A DNA stretch of 8,076 bases from Thermococcaceae archaeon. Lineage in GTDB: Archaea; Methanobacteriota_B; Thermococci; Thermococcales; Thermococcaceae. Made by a program: the position numbers and the translations under genes. The notes below the pieces were generated by a model that ran no database searches, was not told where the DNA came from, and saw only the letters and a program-made list of their open reading frames with translations. Positions 1 to 6,747 of the stretch are shown piece by piece (positions within the stretch are counted from its first letter, which is position 1; every line of letters begins with the position of its first letter). The stretch is taken from the NCBI GenBank assembly GCA_027064745.1, contig JAMOPD010000331.1, forward strand, positions 1 to 8,076, read 5' to 3'.

Positions 1-2
1 AC

Positions 3-1826
3 ATAGTAAATCTCTCTAACACCACCCAGTTTGATTACTTTAAGGGTCTGCTAGTGGCAGGATATGTAGCCCAGACTACTATATATGTTTACAGTAATTT
101 CTATAATTTCGACGCAACTAATAACGTGTACGCTCTTGGTTCCACCAACCCGTTTTATTACAGCTACGTAGGAGCACATGCCGTGACTATAATCGGCTAC
201 GACGACAGTTTAAACACTCCCGATGGTTCAGGAGCTTTTCTTATGGTTAACTCCTGGGGAACTAACTGGGGTGATGGGGGCTATTGGTGGCTTACTTACC
301 CTGCTGCTAGAGGGGAGACAAGGACATATTCCTTGGGAGTGAGTTCAAAGACCGTAAAGCTTAGCACGGGTTACGCTTATATCTACGTCCCCGCTAGCAG
401 GAGTCCTCACAAGCCTGACGTGTACTCAGTTTTTCATATTACTCACTCAAAGAGAGGTGAGATCATTGGGGGATATTATGGTTCCAACTGTCCCGATGGG
501 TATATATGCTATCCTCCTGAAATCAAAGGTGGTATTGAGCTTGGAATTGGGAATGTTGATTCCCCCATGTGGAGCCGCAGGTTCTTTGATTTTGTGATAG
601 GGTACCAGCATTCTTTGTCTGATTTAGCGAATTATCAAGCCCATCCGTTCCCGGATAGTCCGATAGTCCTTGATCTTTCCGACAGCTTGAGCGCGCTTAA
701 CTTCAATGTTAACTCCCAGTATGCACCTGTTTTCATCCATCTTGCTGACAAGTACCAAGATGGTGTAACTGGGACGTTAGATTCGTTTGAGGTAGTAGTC
801 AACTCTACGTATCTACACAAGATTGTGAAGTCTACGGAGCTTCCAGTGTCAATACCCGAGAATGGAAACTGGTTAACGGTCAGTGTTAACGTCCCGGTTG
901 TGGAGTATGCTGGCATTACTCCTCTCCAGGGGGAGGTCTTGCACACGAATTGGGCCTACATTGAGGTTGGTTCTTTAGTGAACGTATCAAGTGTTACTCT
1001 GACCGTAGGGGGGAACCAGTACACAATGCGGAGCGATTCTCCTGAGCATTTTTATTACAATCTAACGGGGCTTGACGATGGTGTGTACACGTACAGAGCG
1101 ACTGTGACTTTCCAGAATGGAAATACTGTGACGTTACCCCTTCGCACTTTTGGGGTTAATACCGGGGACTTGGCAGTATACGTCTCACCAGATTCCAGTT
1201 CGTGGGTTTCCACAGTGACCGTGGCTCCTGGGGAGGTAACGTATGTGGACAACACTTTTGTCTGGAAGAACGCCGCAGGCGGCGGATATTCTCCCTTCAC
1301 CAGTATTTATTACCACATAACAGACATGGAGGCCAAGTATGACTCGGAGGAGGGGATGTTGCTCTTCAAGATTGGAGTGACTCCCCTTAACAATCTTGGA
1401 TGGGTTCCTGCGTCACTCCTTAATATAAGCTTTGATACTAACGGAGATGGCAATTGGGACTATCATGCAGTGGTGGACTTATCAAAGCCAGGTACCAAAC
1501 CAGGAGTTGTCAATATACTGGATCTTTACAACTCGGATGGTGCAAATGTGGCTAATTTAGAGACAGTGTTCATACCAGTGCCCTCTGATTCTGCCGTTTA
1601 TTTACAGATACCCGACGACGTCATAGGGGTGTCTGGTCAAACTCAGATCGTAATGAGGGTCCAGCTTTATGAACACGACGATGTCTACCGTCCACTTGAT
1701 GTGCTGACGACTAGTAGTGGGGAGACTACTGCCACACTAGATCTCACGCAAGTGCCAACATTTAGCAATGTGATTTTGATAGGTTTAGTTTTGTTGTCGG
1801 GGATCTTCTTTTTCAGAAGAGAATGA
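3..1826 (+). CDS. Papain-like (C1A family) secreted cysteine peptidase, 5' end missing, with C-terminal membrane tail
   Basis: The frame is open to the left edge, so this is the C-terminal part of a larger protein; the GTG at 54 is only an internal codon. Residues are counted from it. The second half of a papain-type catalytic domain is clear: GAHAVTIIGYDD carries the catalytic His (codon 177-179) and NSWGTNWGDGGYWW the catalytic Asn (codon 249-251). The catalytic Cys, signal peptide and any propeptide must lie upstream. After about residue 100 come some 460 residues of beta-rich sequence, which I read as two or three sandwich or Ig-like domains. One contains a close Cys pair (C146, C152); a later one has an acidic DTNGDGNWD loop (461-469) resembling a Ca2+-binding loop. 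The last 24 residues (VPTF, a hydrophobic stretch, then RRE) look like a membrane anchor. Several N-x-S/T sequons fit a surface protein. Family knowledge suggests extracellular proteolysis; the substrate is unknown. Confidence 0.88.
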   Translation: MVNLSNTTQFDYFKGLLVAGYVAQTTIYVYSNFYNFDATNNVYALGSTNPFYYSYVGAHAVTIIGYDDSLNTPDGSGAFLMVNSWGTNWGDGGYWWLTYPAARGETRTYSLGVSSKTVKLSTGYAYIYVPASRSPHKPDVYSVFHITHSKRGEIIGGYYGSNCPDGYICYPPEIKGGIELGIGNVDSPMWSRRFFDFVIGYQHSLSDLANYQAHPFPDSPIVLDLSDSLSALNFNVNSQYAPVFIHLADKYQDGVTGTLDSFEVVVNSTYLHKIVKSTELPVSIPENGNWLTVSVNVPVVEYAGITPLQGEVLHTNWAYIEVGSLVNVSSVTLTVGGNQYTMRSDSPEHFYYNLTGLDDGVYTYRATVTFQNGNTVTLPLRTFGVNTGDLAVYVSPDSSSWVSTVTVAPGEVTYVDNTFVWKNAAGGGYSPFTSIYYHITDMEAKYDSEEGMLLFKIGVTPLNNLGWVPASLLNISFDTNGDGNWDYHAVVDLSKPGTKPGVVNILDLYNSDGANVANLETVFIPVPSDSAVYLQIPDDVIGVSGQTQIVMRVQLYEHDDVYRPLDVLTTSSGETTATLDLTQVPTFSNVILIGLVLLSGIFFFRRE

Positions 1827-1866
1827 CTTTTAACTTGTAATTCTTCTTTGTTTTCATTTATTCCTA
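1827..1866 (+). terminator. Probable T-rich archaeal terminator after the peptidase gene
   Basis: Directly after the TGA stop the coding strand carries several short T runs (CTTTT, TTCTTCTTTG, TTTTCATTTATT). Archaeal RNA polymerase ends transcription at oligo-T tracts without needing a hairpin, and no stable stem is visible here. The position, followed by a new promoter about 130 bp downstream, supports the reading, but no single run is long. Confidence 0.4.
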
Positions 1867-1904
1867 GCTGATGTTTGTGGAATATTGACGAAAAAGTATC
1901 ACGC

Positions 1905-1960
1905 AGGAGGTTAAGTAAATGAAAGTATGGAGGGTTCGTTCTGTGTTTTTATGTCTTTAG
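1905..1960 (+). other. Minimal 13-codon ORF behind a strong Shine-Dalgarno site
   Basis: An AGGAGGT at 1905-1911 is followed, 7 nt later, by ATG (1919-1921) and 13 codons ending in TAG at 1958-1960 (peptide MKVWRVRSVFLCL). The site is as good as any ribosome-binding site in the window, but the peptide has no recognisable motif. It could be a leader peptide, the remnant of a decayed gene, or chance. The operon TATA box lies downstream of it, so it would need its own transcript or read-through from the peptidase gene. Confidence 0.2.
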
Positions 1961-1989
1961 ATTACGTTAATAACCATGTTTTACGCAGA

Positions 1990-2044
1990 ATAATTTAAAA
2001 ACATTTGAACATATCATCTTCAGCGCAAAGATTGGTAGGGTGGG
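1990..2044 (+). promoter_or_regulatory. Promoter and ribosome-binding region of the nucleotidyltransferase-aglB operon
   Basis: TTTAAAAA at 1994-2001, preceded by an A-rich stretch that could serve as the BRE, matches an archaeal TATA box. Transcription would be expected to start about 25 nt downstream, near 2022-2027, leaving a leader of roughly 25 nt. A G-rich segment (GGGTGGG, 2038-2044) ends 4 nt before the ATG at 2049 and is the likely Shine-Dalgarno site. The start point is estimated from typical spacing, not observed. Confidence 0.6.
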
Positions 2045-2048
2045 AGGA

Positions 2049-3044
2049 ATGAAGATTTTAATAATGGCGGGAGGCTATGCAACAAGGTTGTGGCCAATAA
2101 CAAAAGATAATCCCAAGGCTCTTCTGCCTGTGGGCAATAGAAGAATAATAGATTACATCCTTGAGAAGACAGAAGGGTTGGAGTTCCCAGTTTACATTTC
2201 TACAAACCGCTTTTTTGAGGGGCATTTTAGGGATGTTGCTGAGGAGTATGGGATCGACCTTATAGTTGAAGATACTCTTCATGAGAAGGAGAAGCTTGGA
2301 ACAATAGGCGCGTTGAAGATGGCTCTGGATGAGGTTGGCCTTGATGATTACCTCGTTATAGCTGGGGACAATCTGTTTTCATTCTCCCTCAGGGAGTTTT
2401 TGAACTCTTATGTGGGGAAGACACTCATTGCAGTTTATGATGTGGGGGATCTTGAGCTAGCCAAACGCTATGGAGTCGTGGTTCTTGAGGGGGAGCGGGT
2501 CATATCGTTCCAAGAAAAACCAGCCGAGCCGAGATCAACCCTTGTTAGCACTGGCGTTTACGTTTTTCCCAAAGAGGTTATGGGGCACATAGAGGAATAT
2601 TTGTCCAATGGGAACAGAGATTCTCCAGGTTACTTCCTTCAGTGGCTTCTGGAGAAAGGGGAGGAGATAATGGCCTATCGCTTTTCTGAGTATTGGTATG
2701 ACATTGGAAGTGCAGATAGTTATCTTGAGGCTTTGAAGACACTCCTTAAAGAGAGCCACGTAGAGGAAATTCAGATTAGCCCATATGCAAAGATTATCCC
2801 ACCAGTGGTTATAAAGAAGGGTGCGAAGATACTTGGGAGGTCTATAATAGGCCCATATGCGTACATTGGTGAGGAATGCCTCATAGAGAATTCTGACATA
2901 AGTGACTCGATAGTCTTTAGAAGCACTGTCATAAGAAACTCCACGATATGGCGCTCCATTATCGACGAGAAGTGTGAGATAAGGAACCTCGAGCTGAGGA
3001 AGAGCCTCGTTGGAGGGCATGCGAAGATACAGAGGGGGGAGTGA
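2049..3044 (+). CDS. Sugar-phosphate nucleotidyltransferase (NDP-sugar pyrophosphorylase) with C-terminal hexapeptide-repeat domain
   Basis: This 331-residue protein should join a sugar 1-phosphate and an NTP to give an NDP-sugar and pyrophosphate in the cytoplasm. The N-terminus MKILIMAGGYATRLWPITK followed by NPKALLPVG is the nucleotide-binding signature of the RmlA/ManC/GlmU-like family, with YA where GxGTRL is commoner. AGDN (D107) fits the metal-binding Asp, and FQEKP and YWYDIGSADSY are further family motifs. From about residue 240, repeated I/V-rich turns (KIIPPVVIKKGAKI, SIIGPYAYIG) indicate a left-handed beta-helix. The specific sugar and nucleotide cannot be told from sequence. A GTG at 2040 is in frame, but the ATG places the family signature at the exact N-terminus and leaves room for the upstream G-rich site. 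The stop overlaps the next gene by 4 bp, so the product probably feeds glycan synthesis linked to AglB. Confidence 0.9.
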   Translation: MKILIMAGGYATRLWPITKDNPKALLPVGNRRIIDYILEKTEGLEFPVYISTNRFFEGHFRDVAEEYGIDLIVEDTLHEKEKLGTIGALKMALDEVGLDDYLVIAGDNLFSFSLREFLNSYVGKTLIAVYDVGDLELAKRYGVVVLEGERVISFQEKPAEPRSTLVSTGVYVFPKEVMGHIEEYLSNGNRDSPGYFLQWLLEKGEEIMAYRFSEYWYDIGSADSYLEALKTLLKESHVEEIQISPYAKIIPPVVIKKGAKILGRSIIGPYAYIGEECLIENSDISDSIVFRSTVIRNSTIWRSIIDEKCEIRNLELRKSLVGGHAKIQRGE

Positions 3045-5407
3045 GGGAGAGTATGGAGACCAAAAAAGTAGAGGCGAAGTTCATAAAGGTTTACGAGAGC
3101 ATGCTAACTCCGAGGTATGCAATAATAATCCTTACTGTTTTAGCCTCGGCTATCAGACTCCTGCCTACACGCTTCAGATACCTACTAGGTTATGATCCAT
3201 ACTTTCATCTAGCATATATCCAATATGCACTGAAGAAGGGGGAGTGGATGAACTTTTTCCCGTACGCGTCAGGGCCATGGGGTATCCAACTCCATGATTT
3301 TCATCCTCTCGGCCTCTGGATGACTGTAGCGTATGTTTACAAGTTTTTCTCGATTTTTGGTGTCTCTCTTTATAATGCCTTTAGAATAACACCTGTCATT
3401 TTTGGTGTTTTCACAGTGATTTTTATTTACATAGCAATGTTAAGACTCTACGGTAAAAGGGAAGCATTCCTCTCATCATTTTTCCTAGCTGTTCTCTTCG
3501 GCCATATTTTTCGCTCAATGGCCGGGTATTACCGTGGGGATAACTACATGATCTTCTGGTACAGTGTGGGATTGTCGGGGATTGCACTAGCACTCTCTAA
3601 GGACAATGAAAAGTGGGGGCACAAAAGATTGGCCTTCTATCTAGTACCTGCCCTCGCTAGTGGTTTTTCAGCAATATTTTGGACTGCCTACTACCCAATA
3701 TTCGTTTTCTTCCTTGGAAACTCTATTTTCATAGCGGTAGCTGCTTTTTTGCTTGACGAAAAAGATACTTTTATTGATGCTCTTGCACTCGTGATGGCCA
3801 CTGTCTTTGGGGCATTTTTAGCCAATACCTTTGGAGGATACTTCGGTTATGGCATGGCGAGCATGTCCAAAGAACTGGGACAAGCCCTAGCCAACGAGTT
3901 TGGACTCCAATTCGGACTTATTAAGGATGCTTTTATTGTAATATATCTGAAATACGCAGTTCCAGTTTCTATTGTAATAATCCTTGCTCTTTTCATCCTT
4001 TCAAGAGGAATAAAGGAGAAAAAGCTTAAGGCAATAATTATTGCAATTGGAATTATAGTTGCATTCTGGATTGGAATTAAATATTACGGAAAGATTGACA
4101 GTATCCTGCTAAAGCTGTTTCCAGAGGCTGCAATAGTAGAAACCCAAAGAACTACATTCAATGATCTGTGGAGAGCATACGGAGTAGCTGTTTTTATCGT
4201 ACCCGCATTCTTCCTGACGTTTATCCACAAAAAGACCACAACACGAGATTTCCTCCTCTTAGGATTCATAGTGATTGCGGTTCCTCTGATATTACTATGG
4301 ACAAGGTTCCTCTTCATAGGTTCACTCGCAGTTGCTATAATGGCAGGAATTGGGATTGTCAAGCTATATGAACTTGCGGTTCACAAAGTTGAGACGAAGA
4401 AATTCGGAGCGGCAATCCTTACCGGAATCCTCTTATTGATTCCAACAGGTACCGCCGCTCAAGGAGTTCAACACACAATCAGTGTGAAGCCACTGGTCAA
4501 CGACATGTGGGAGAACGCCCTAACCCAGCTTTGGGCGAAAACCAACATCAATGATATCATCTTAACTTGGTGGGACCAAGGTAGTTGGGTAATTTATTAC
4601 TCCAAACGGGCCCCAGTGGCACAGCTCGCTCCTGACACATTTGTGGCTGCATATTATTTAGGGCTGAGATCCACAGAAGGCCTAATGGAAAGAGGTGTGG
4701 ACTACATCATAGTCTCCTATGACACCATTCTAAAGTTTGGAGCCATTATTAAGACAGCAAATGCTTCTCCCTCAGAATACGCTATGATCCCGATGCCACT
4801 AATCTCCTCCACTGGAGGGATGCTACTATTCTCAGCGGGGCCGTATTCAGTAATGGCCATCCCAAGAGAAGACTCTTGGCACGTTGAGGTTAATGCAGGT
4901 GGAGCAATACTAGTGCCCCGTAAAGTTTTCATTGAAAAGGGAATATCCGTGAAGGAAATACCCATCACGAACAGTCCAAATTCAAACGCCTACGTTTACA
5001 TAAATCTCAACTATGGCTATGCAGTTCTAATGAATGAGAAAGCCTTTGAAACCCCCCTAGCCCGACTCATGTTCACGAATGATCACCAAAACTTTACCGA
5101 AATATACTCTGATGGCGGATATATCAAGATATTCCAGTTTGAACATCCAAACGTCGCGGTTACCTCAGAAAACGGTTCCGTAGTACTAAAGTTTACTAAC
5201 ACTACCGGAACAAGAATCGAAATTTACGGATACCTAGACAATGGCACCCTTGTCTTCGAAAAAGGGTACGGAATCAAAGGAGCAGACGAATTCATCCTGC
5301 CCACAAAGATTAATGGGAGTGTCGTTGTTAGATACACGTATATTCAGGAAAAAACCGTACTTGACAGGGGGGTCTTCAGAATAGAAGACGTGACGCACAA
5401 CGGATAG
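3041..5407 (+). CDS. aglB: Dolichyl-phosphooligosaccharide-protein glycotransferase (STT3/AglB, short type)
   Basis: This membrane enzyme should transfer a lipid-linked oligosaccharide to Asn of N-x-S/T sequons on the outer face of the membrane. At 788 residues it fits the short archaeal AglB class. Residues from about 26 to 475 are mostly hydrophobic helices. GYDPYFH (D52) fits the first acidic metal-binding motif, and GYYRGDN (D167) sits where the second loop motif is expected. The C-terminal, presumably external domain begins near 478. It carries W510-W511-D512-Q513-G514, the sequon-binding WWDxG motif with Gln in place of the usual Tyr. D561-TILK-F-GAI resembles the DK motif, with one extra residue between Asp and Lys. 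The GTG start overlaps the upstream TGA (GTGA), which suggests translational coupling. An in-frame ATG at 3053, behind GAGGGAG, is an alternative that would shorten the protein by four residues. Confidence 0.93.
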   Translation: MRESMETKKVEAKFIKVYESMLTPRYAIIILTVLASAIRLLPTRFRYLLGYDPYFHLAYIQYALKKGEWMNFFPYASGPWGIQLHDFHPLGLWMTVAYVYKFFSIFGVSLYNAFRITPVIFGVFTVIFIYIAMLRLYGKREAFLSSFFLAVLFGHIFRSMAGYYRGDNYMIFWYSVGLSGIALALSKDNEKWGHKRLAFYLVPALASGFSAIFWTAYYPIFVFFLGNSIFIAVAAFLLDEKDTFIDALALVMATVFGAFLANTFGGYFGYGMASMSKELGQALANEFGLQFGLIKDAFIVIYLKYAVPVSIVIILALFILSRGIKEKKLKAIIIAIGIIVAFWIGIKYYGKIDSILLKLFPEAAIVETQRTTFNDLWRAYGVAVFIVPAFFLTFIHKKTTTRDFLLLGFIVIAVPLILLWTRFLFIGSLAVAIMAGIGIVKLYELAVHKVETKKFGAAILTGILLLIPTGTAAQGVQHTISVKPLVNDMWENALTQLWAKTNINDIILTWWDQGSWVIYYSKRAPVAQLAPDTFVAAYYLGLRSTEGLMERGVDYIIVSYDTILKFGAIIKTANASPSEYAMIPMPLISSTGGMLLFSAGPYSVMAIPREDSWHVEVNAGGAILVPRKVFIEKGISVKEIPITNSPNSNAYVYINLNYGYAVLMNEKAFETPLARLMFTNDHQNFTEIYSDGGYIKIFQFEHPNVAVTSENGSVVLKFTNTTGTRIEIYGYLDNGTLVFEKGYGIKGADEFILPTKINGSVVVRYTYIQEKTVLDRGVFRIEDVTHNG

Positions 5408-5420
5408 TCAACCCTCAAAG

Positions 5421-5430
5421 CAAATTAAAG
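5421..5430 (+). promoter_or_regulatory. Weak TATA-like element before the small repeat-protein gene
   Basis: The 54-bp gap after aglB contains AAATTAAAG, centred about 36 nt before the ATG at 5462, a distance that fits an archaeal TATA box with a short leader. No convincing Shine-Dalgarno site precedes the ATG. The gene may instead be read through from the aglB operon. Confidence 0.3.
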
Positions 5431-5461
5431 GAAACCCCCACATAAGTAGAAAGTGCTGGAT

Positions 5462-5906
5462 ATGAACGAGAGGCTTCTCAATACGCTTGTGGTTTTGGTA
5501 CTCATGCTCCTTGTCATGAACATAGGCATAGTTTACGGCGCTCTCAAGGCCAGGAACATAACAGTACGGGAAATCGATTCGACCATAGCCCTCGCAGAGG
5601 GCGTCAAAGACGAGAAAATCACCATCCATAGTGGTGGCGATACCCATAGACACTTACGTTGATGTTCCACTAACCACAACGGTCCGCATTCGGGTGAGGG
5701 ACGTTGGGGACACTACAGTGCCGATAAACACTACTCTTGAAGTCCCGATAAACCAGACGGTCGTCGTGCCGATAGACGAGACGCTGACGGTGCCTATCAA
5801 GATGAACCTCAGCCTTGAGACAACTCCGGAGGAGATAGGGCTCGGGAAGTGGGTAGACAGGGTCATTGAGATGCTGGAGGAAATGAAGGCGGTAATTGGT
5901 GGATGA
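5462..5906 (+). pseudogene. Small membrane-anchored VPI-repeat protein, reading frame interrupted by a one-base shift
   Basis: Two overlapping open frames read as one gene. The first (ATG 5462; in-frame GTG at 5453) begins MNERLLNTLVVLVLMLLVMN, an uncleaved-looking signal anchor, and stops at 5662. The second is open from 5589 to the TGA at 5904-5906 and carries an eight-residue repeat (consensus VPI-D/N-x-T-V/L-x) and an amphipathic tail ending near KAVIGG. Neither half has a good start for the second frame: the GTG at 5631 has no Shine-Dalgarno site. Removing one base, for example from AAAA at 5615-5618, joins them as DEKSPSIVVAIPIDTYVDVP and gives about 147 residues. I recall small Thermococcales proteins built this way (anchor, then IPIDT/VPINT repeats), of unknown function. 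Four N-x-S/T sequons fall in the presumed outside part. Whether this is a real mutation, a sequencing error or recoding cannot be decided here. Confidence 0.65.
5640..5813 (+). repeat. Tandem 24-nt (eight-residue) coding repeat
   Basis: In the second frame of the small protein the units are IPIDTYVD (5640-5663), VPLTTTVR (5664-5687), a degenerate ten-residue unit (5688-5717), VPINTTLE (5718-5741), VPINQTVV (5742-5765), VPIDETLT (5766-5789) and VPIKMNLS (5790-5813). The DNA of each unit differs mainly at third positions, so the repeat appears to be conserved at protein level rather than freshly duplicated. The pattern suggests regular beta-strands and turns. Confidence 0.8.
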
Positions 5907-5943
5907 TTAGCATTCTTCCTCTTCACTAGATGCCAGCGGTTCT

Positions 5944-6672
5944 TTAGTTCCTTTCCGAGTGCTCCTGAGCTCCTGCGTATCCTTGTAACCGTTCCATGGC
6001 CCGTAGCTTCTCCTCAAGCTCCCGTATCCTTCTCTCCTTAACCTCCAGCTCACGCTCAAGGGTCAGTATCTTTCGCTGGAATTCCGCCAGGATCATCCAG
6101 CAGCGAGCACGCTCCTCGAAGAGAATGCGTTTTAGGGTGAACCTCCTGTAACCCTGACCGCTGAACTTTTTATCGATGCTTTCATGAACGTTCTCCAGGA
6201 TGTACTTTGAATCTTCAATCCTGCCCTCCTCAAACAATTTGAGTGCGCTGAGCTCCTGTATCCCTATGAGAGCCGCTGTTCTCTCCTCGTTGATATCCCT
6301 AATGGTTTCCAAGATCCTCAGGTGCAAGTATTTCTTGGCGTTATACTCCCTCAATAAATTCTTCAAGTACCTCCATCCCTGCCGGTTAATCCTGTACATG
6401 TACTTGTAACCGCATTTGTAGCGTTTCCCATGCTTGTTTTCACATTCCCTATCGACCTTCTTCCGCCTTAAGAAACCCATCATGTAAAGCCTTCTAAGGT
6501 CGTTGGATATCAGCTTGGGGCGGAGCCTGTCCTGGAGCCTTGGATCCTTAATGATGGGAAGTAAAAGTGCCTGCAGATCCTCGGCTACCGTTCTATTATC
6601 GAACTCCTCCTCACCGTACTGCAGAGCGAGGAATGCCAGCAAAAATTTAAAATCTATGAGGGGCTTGGCCAA
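5944..6672 (-). CDS. Winged-helix-like DNA-binding protein with C-terminal coiled coil, probable transcriptional regulator
   Basis: This 242-residue protein reads as a transcription factor of no family I can name. Residues about 5-105 have a winged-helix pattern: helices with VAEDLQALLLPI and ISNDLRRLYMMGFLRR, the latter a likely recognition helix, then a basic wing ending YMYRINRQGWRYLKNLL. The wing holds C77, H81 and C87, which could bind a metal or form a disulfide, although a fourth ligand is not obvious. The middle is helical. Residues 196-228 (LERELEVKERRIRELEEKL) form a heptad-like coiled coil, suggesting a dimer. The TTG start is chosen because AAGGTGA lies 6 nt upstream, an in-frame TGA overlaps that site, and the next Met is residue 64. 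It converges on the repeat-protein gene with a 37-bp gap and diverges from the flippase gene, so it may regulate the flippase, itself, or both. Confidence 0.72.
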   Translation of the reverse strand: MAKPLIDFKFLLAFLALQYGEEEFDNRTVAEDLQALLLPIIKDPRLQDRLRPKLISNDLRRLYMMGFLRRKKVDRECENKHGKRYKCGYKYMYRINRQGWRYLKNLLREYNAKKYLHLRILETIRDINEERTAALIGIQELSALKLFEEGRIEDSKYILENVHESIDKKFSGQGYRRFTLKRILFEERARCWMILAEFQRKILTLERELEVKERRIRELEEKLRAMERLQGYAGAQEHSERN

Positions 6673-6678
6673 CTCCCG

Positions 6679-6685
6679 TCACCTT
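6679..6685 (-). promoter_or_regulatory. Ribosome-binding site that fixes the TTG start of the regulator
   Basis: On the minus strand AAGGTGA stands 6 nt before TTG (6672-6670). The last three bases of this site are an in-frame TGA, so translation cannot begin further upstream in this frame. Confidence 0.75.
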
Positions 6686-6705
6686 ATTAGATGACGACCC
6701 CGTCG

Positions 6706-6724
6706 AAACTTTAAACCTTTTCGA
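6706..6724 (-). promoter_or_regulatory. Promoter (BRE and TATA) of the regulator gene
   Basis: Reading on the minus strand, CGAAAAGG is followed by TTTAAAG (6715-6709), a good archaeal BRE plus TATA box. About 25 nt downstream lies 6684-6690, just before the Shine-Dalgarno site, so the transcript would have a leader of about 15 nt. A TCGAAA/TTTCGA inverted repeat (6703-6708 and 6719-6724) flanks the TATA box. Confidence 0.6.
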
Positions 6725-6747
6725 AGAGGGCAAGATTCCGCGCCAAG

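Noticed and set aside
635..1300. Minus-strand open frames opposite the peptidase
   Set aside because: They mirror the coding frame of a clear gene and have no promoter, ribosome-binding site or protein motif.
2040..2048. GTG at 2040 as the start of the nucleotidyltransferase
   Set aside because: It would add three residues before a family signature that normally begins at the N-terminus and would use up the best Shine-Dalgarno bases. ATG at 2049 is preferred.
2535..3020. 161-codon open frame on the minus strand
   Set aside because: It lies entirely within the nucleotidyltransferase, has no recognisable motif, and reads as an antisense shadow of that coding sequence.
5640..5813. CRISPR-like or DNA-level tandem repeat
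   Set aside because: There are no spacers, the repeats are diverged at DNA level, and the period is a whole number of codons within an open frame.
5631..5906. Independent 91-residue protein starting at GTG 5631
   Set aside because: No Shine-Dalgarno site precedes it, it would lack a signal or anchor, and the frame is open well upstream of this codon, which fits a frameshifted gene better.
5654..5926. 90-codon minus-strand frame opposite the repeat protein
   Set aside because: It is opened by the 24-nt repeat periodicity on the plus strand, and its Thr/Ser/Val-rich product has no family features.
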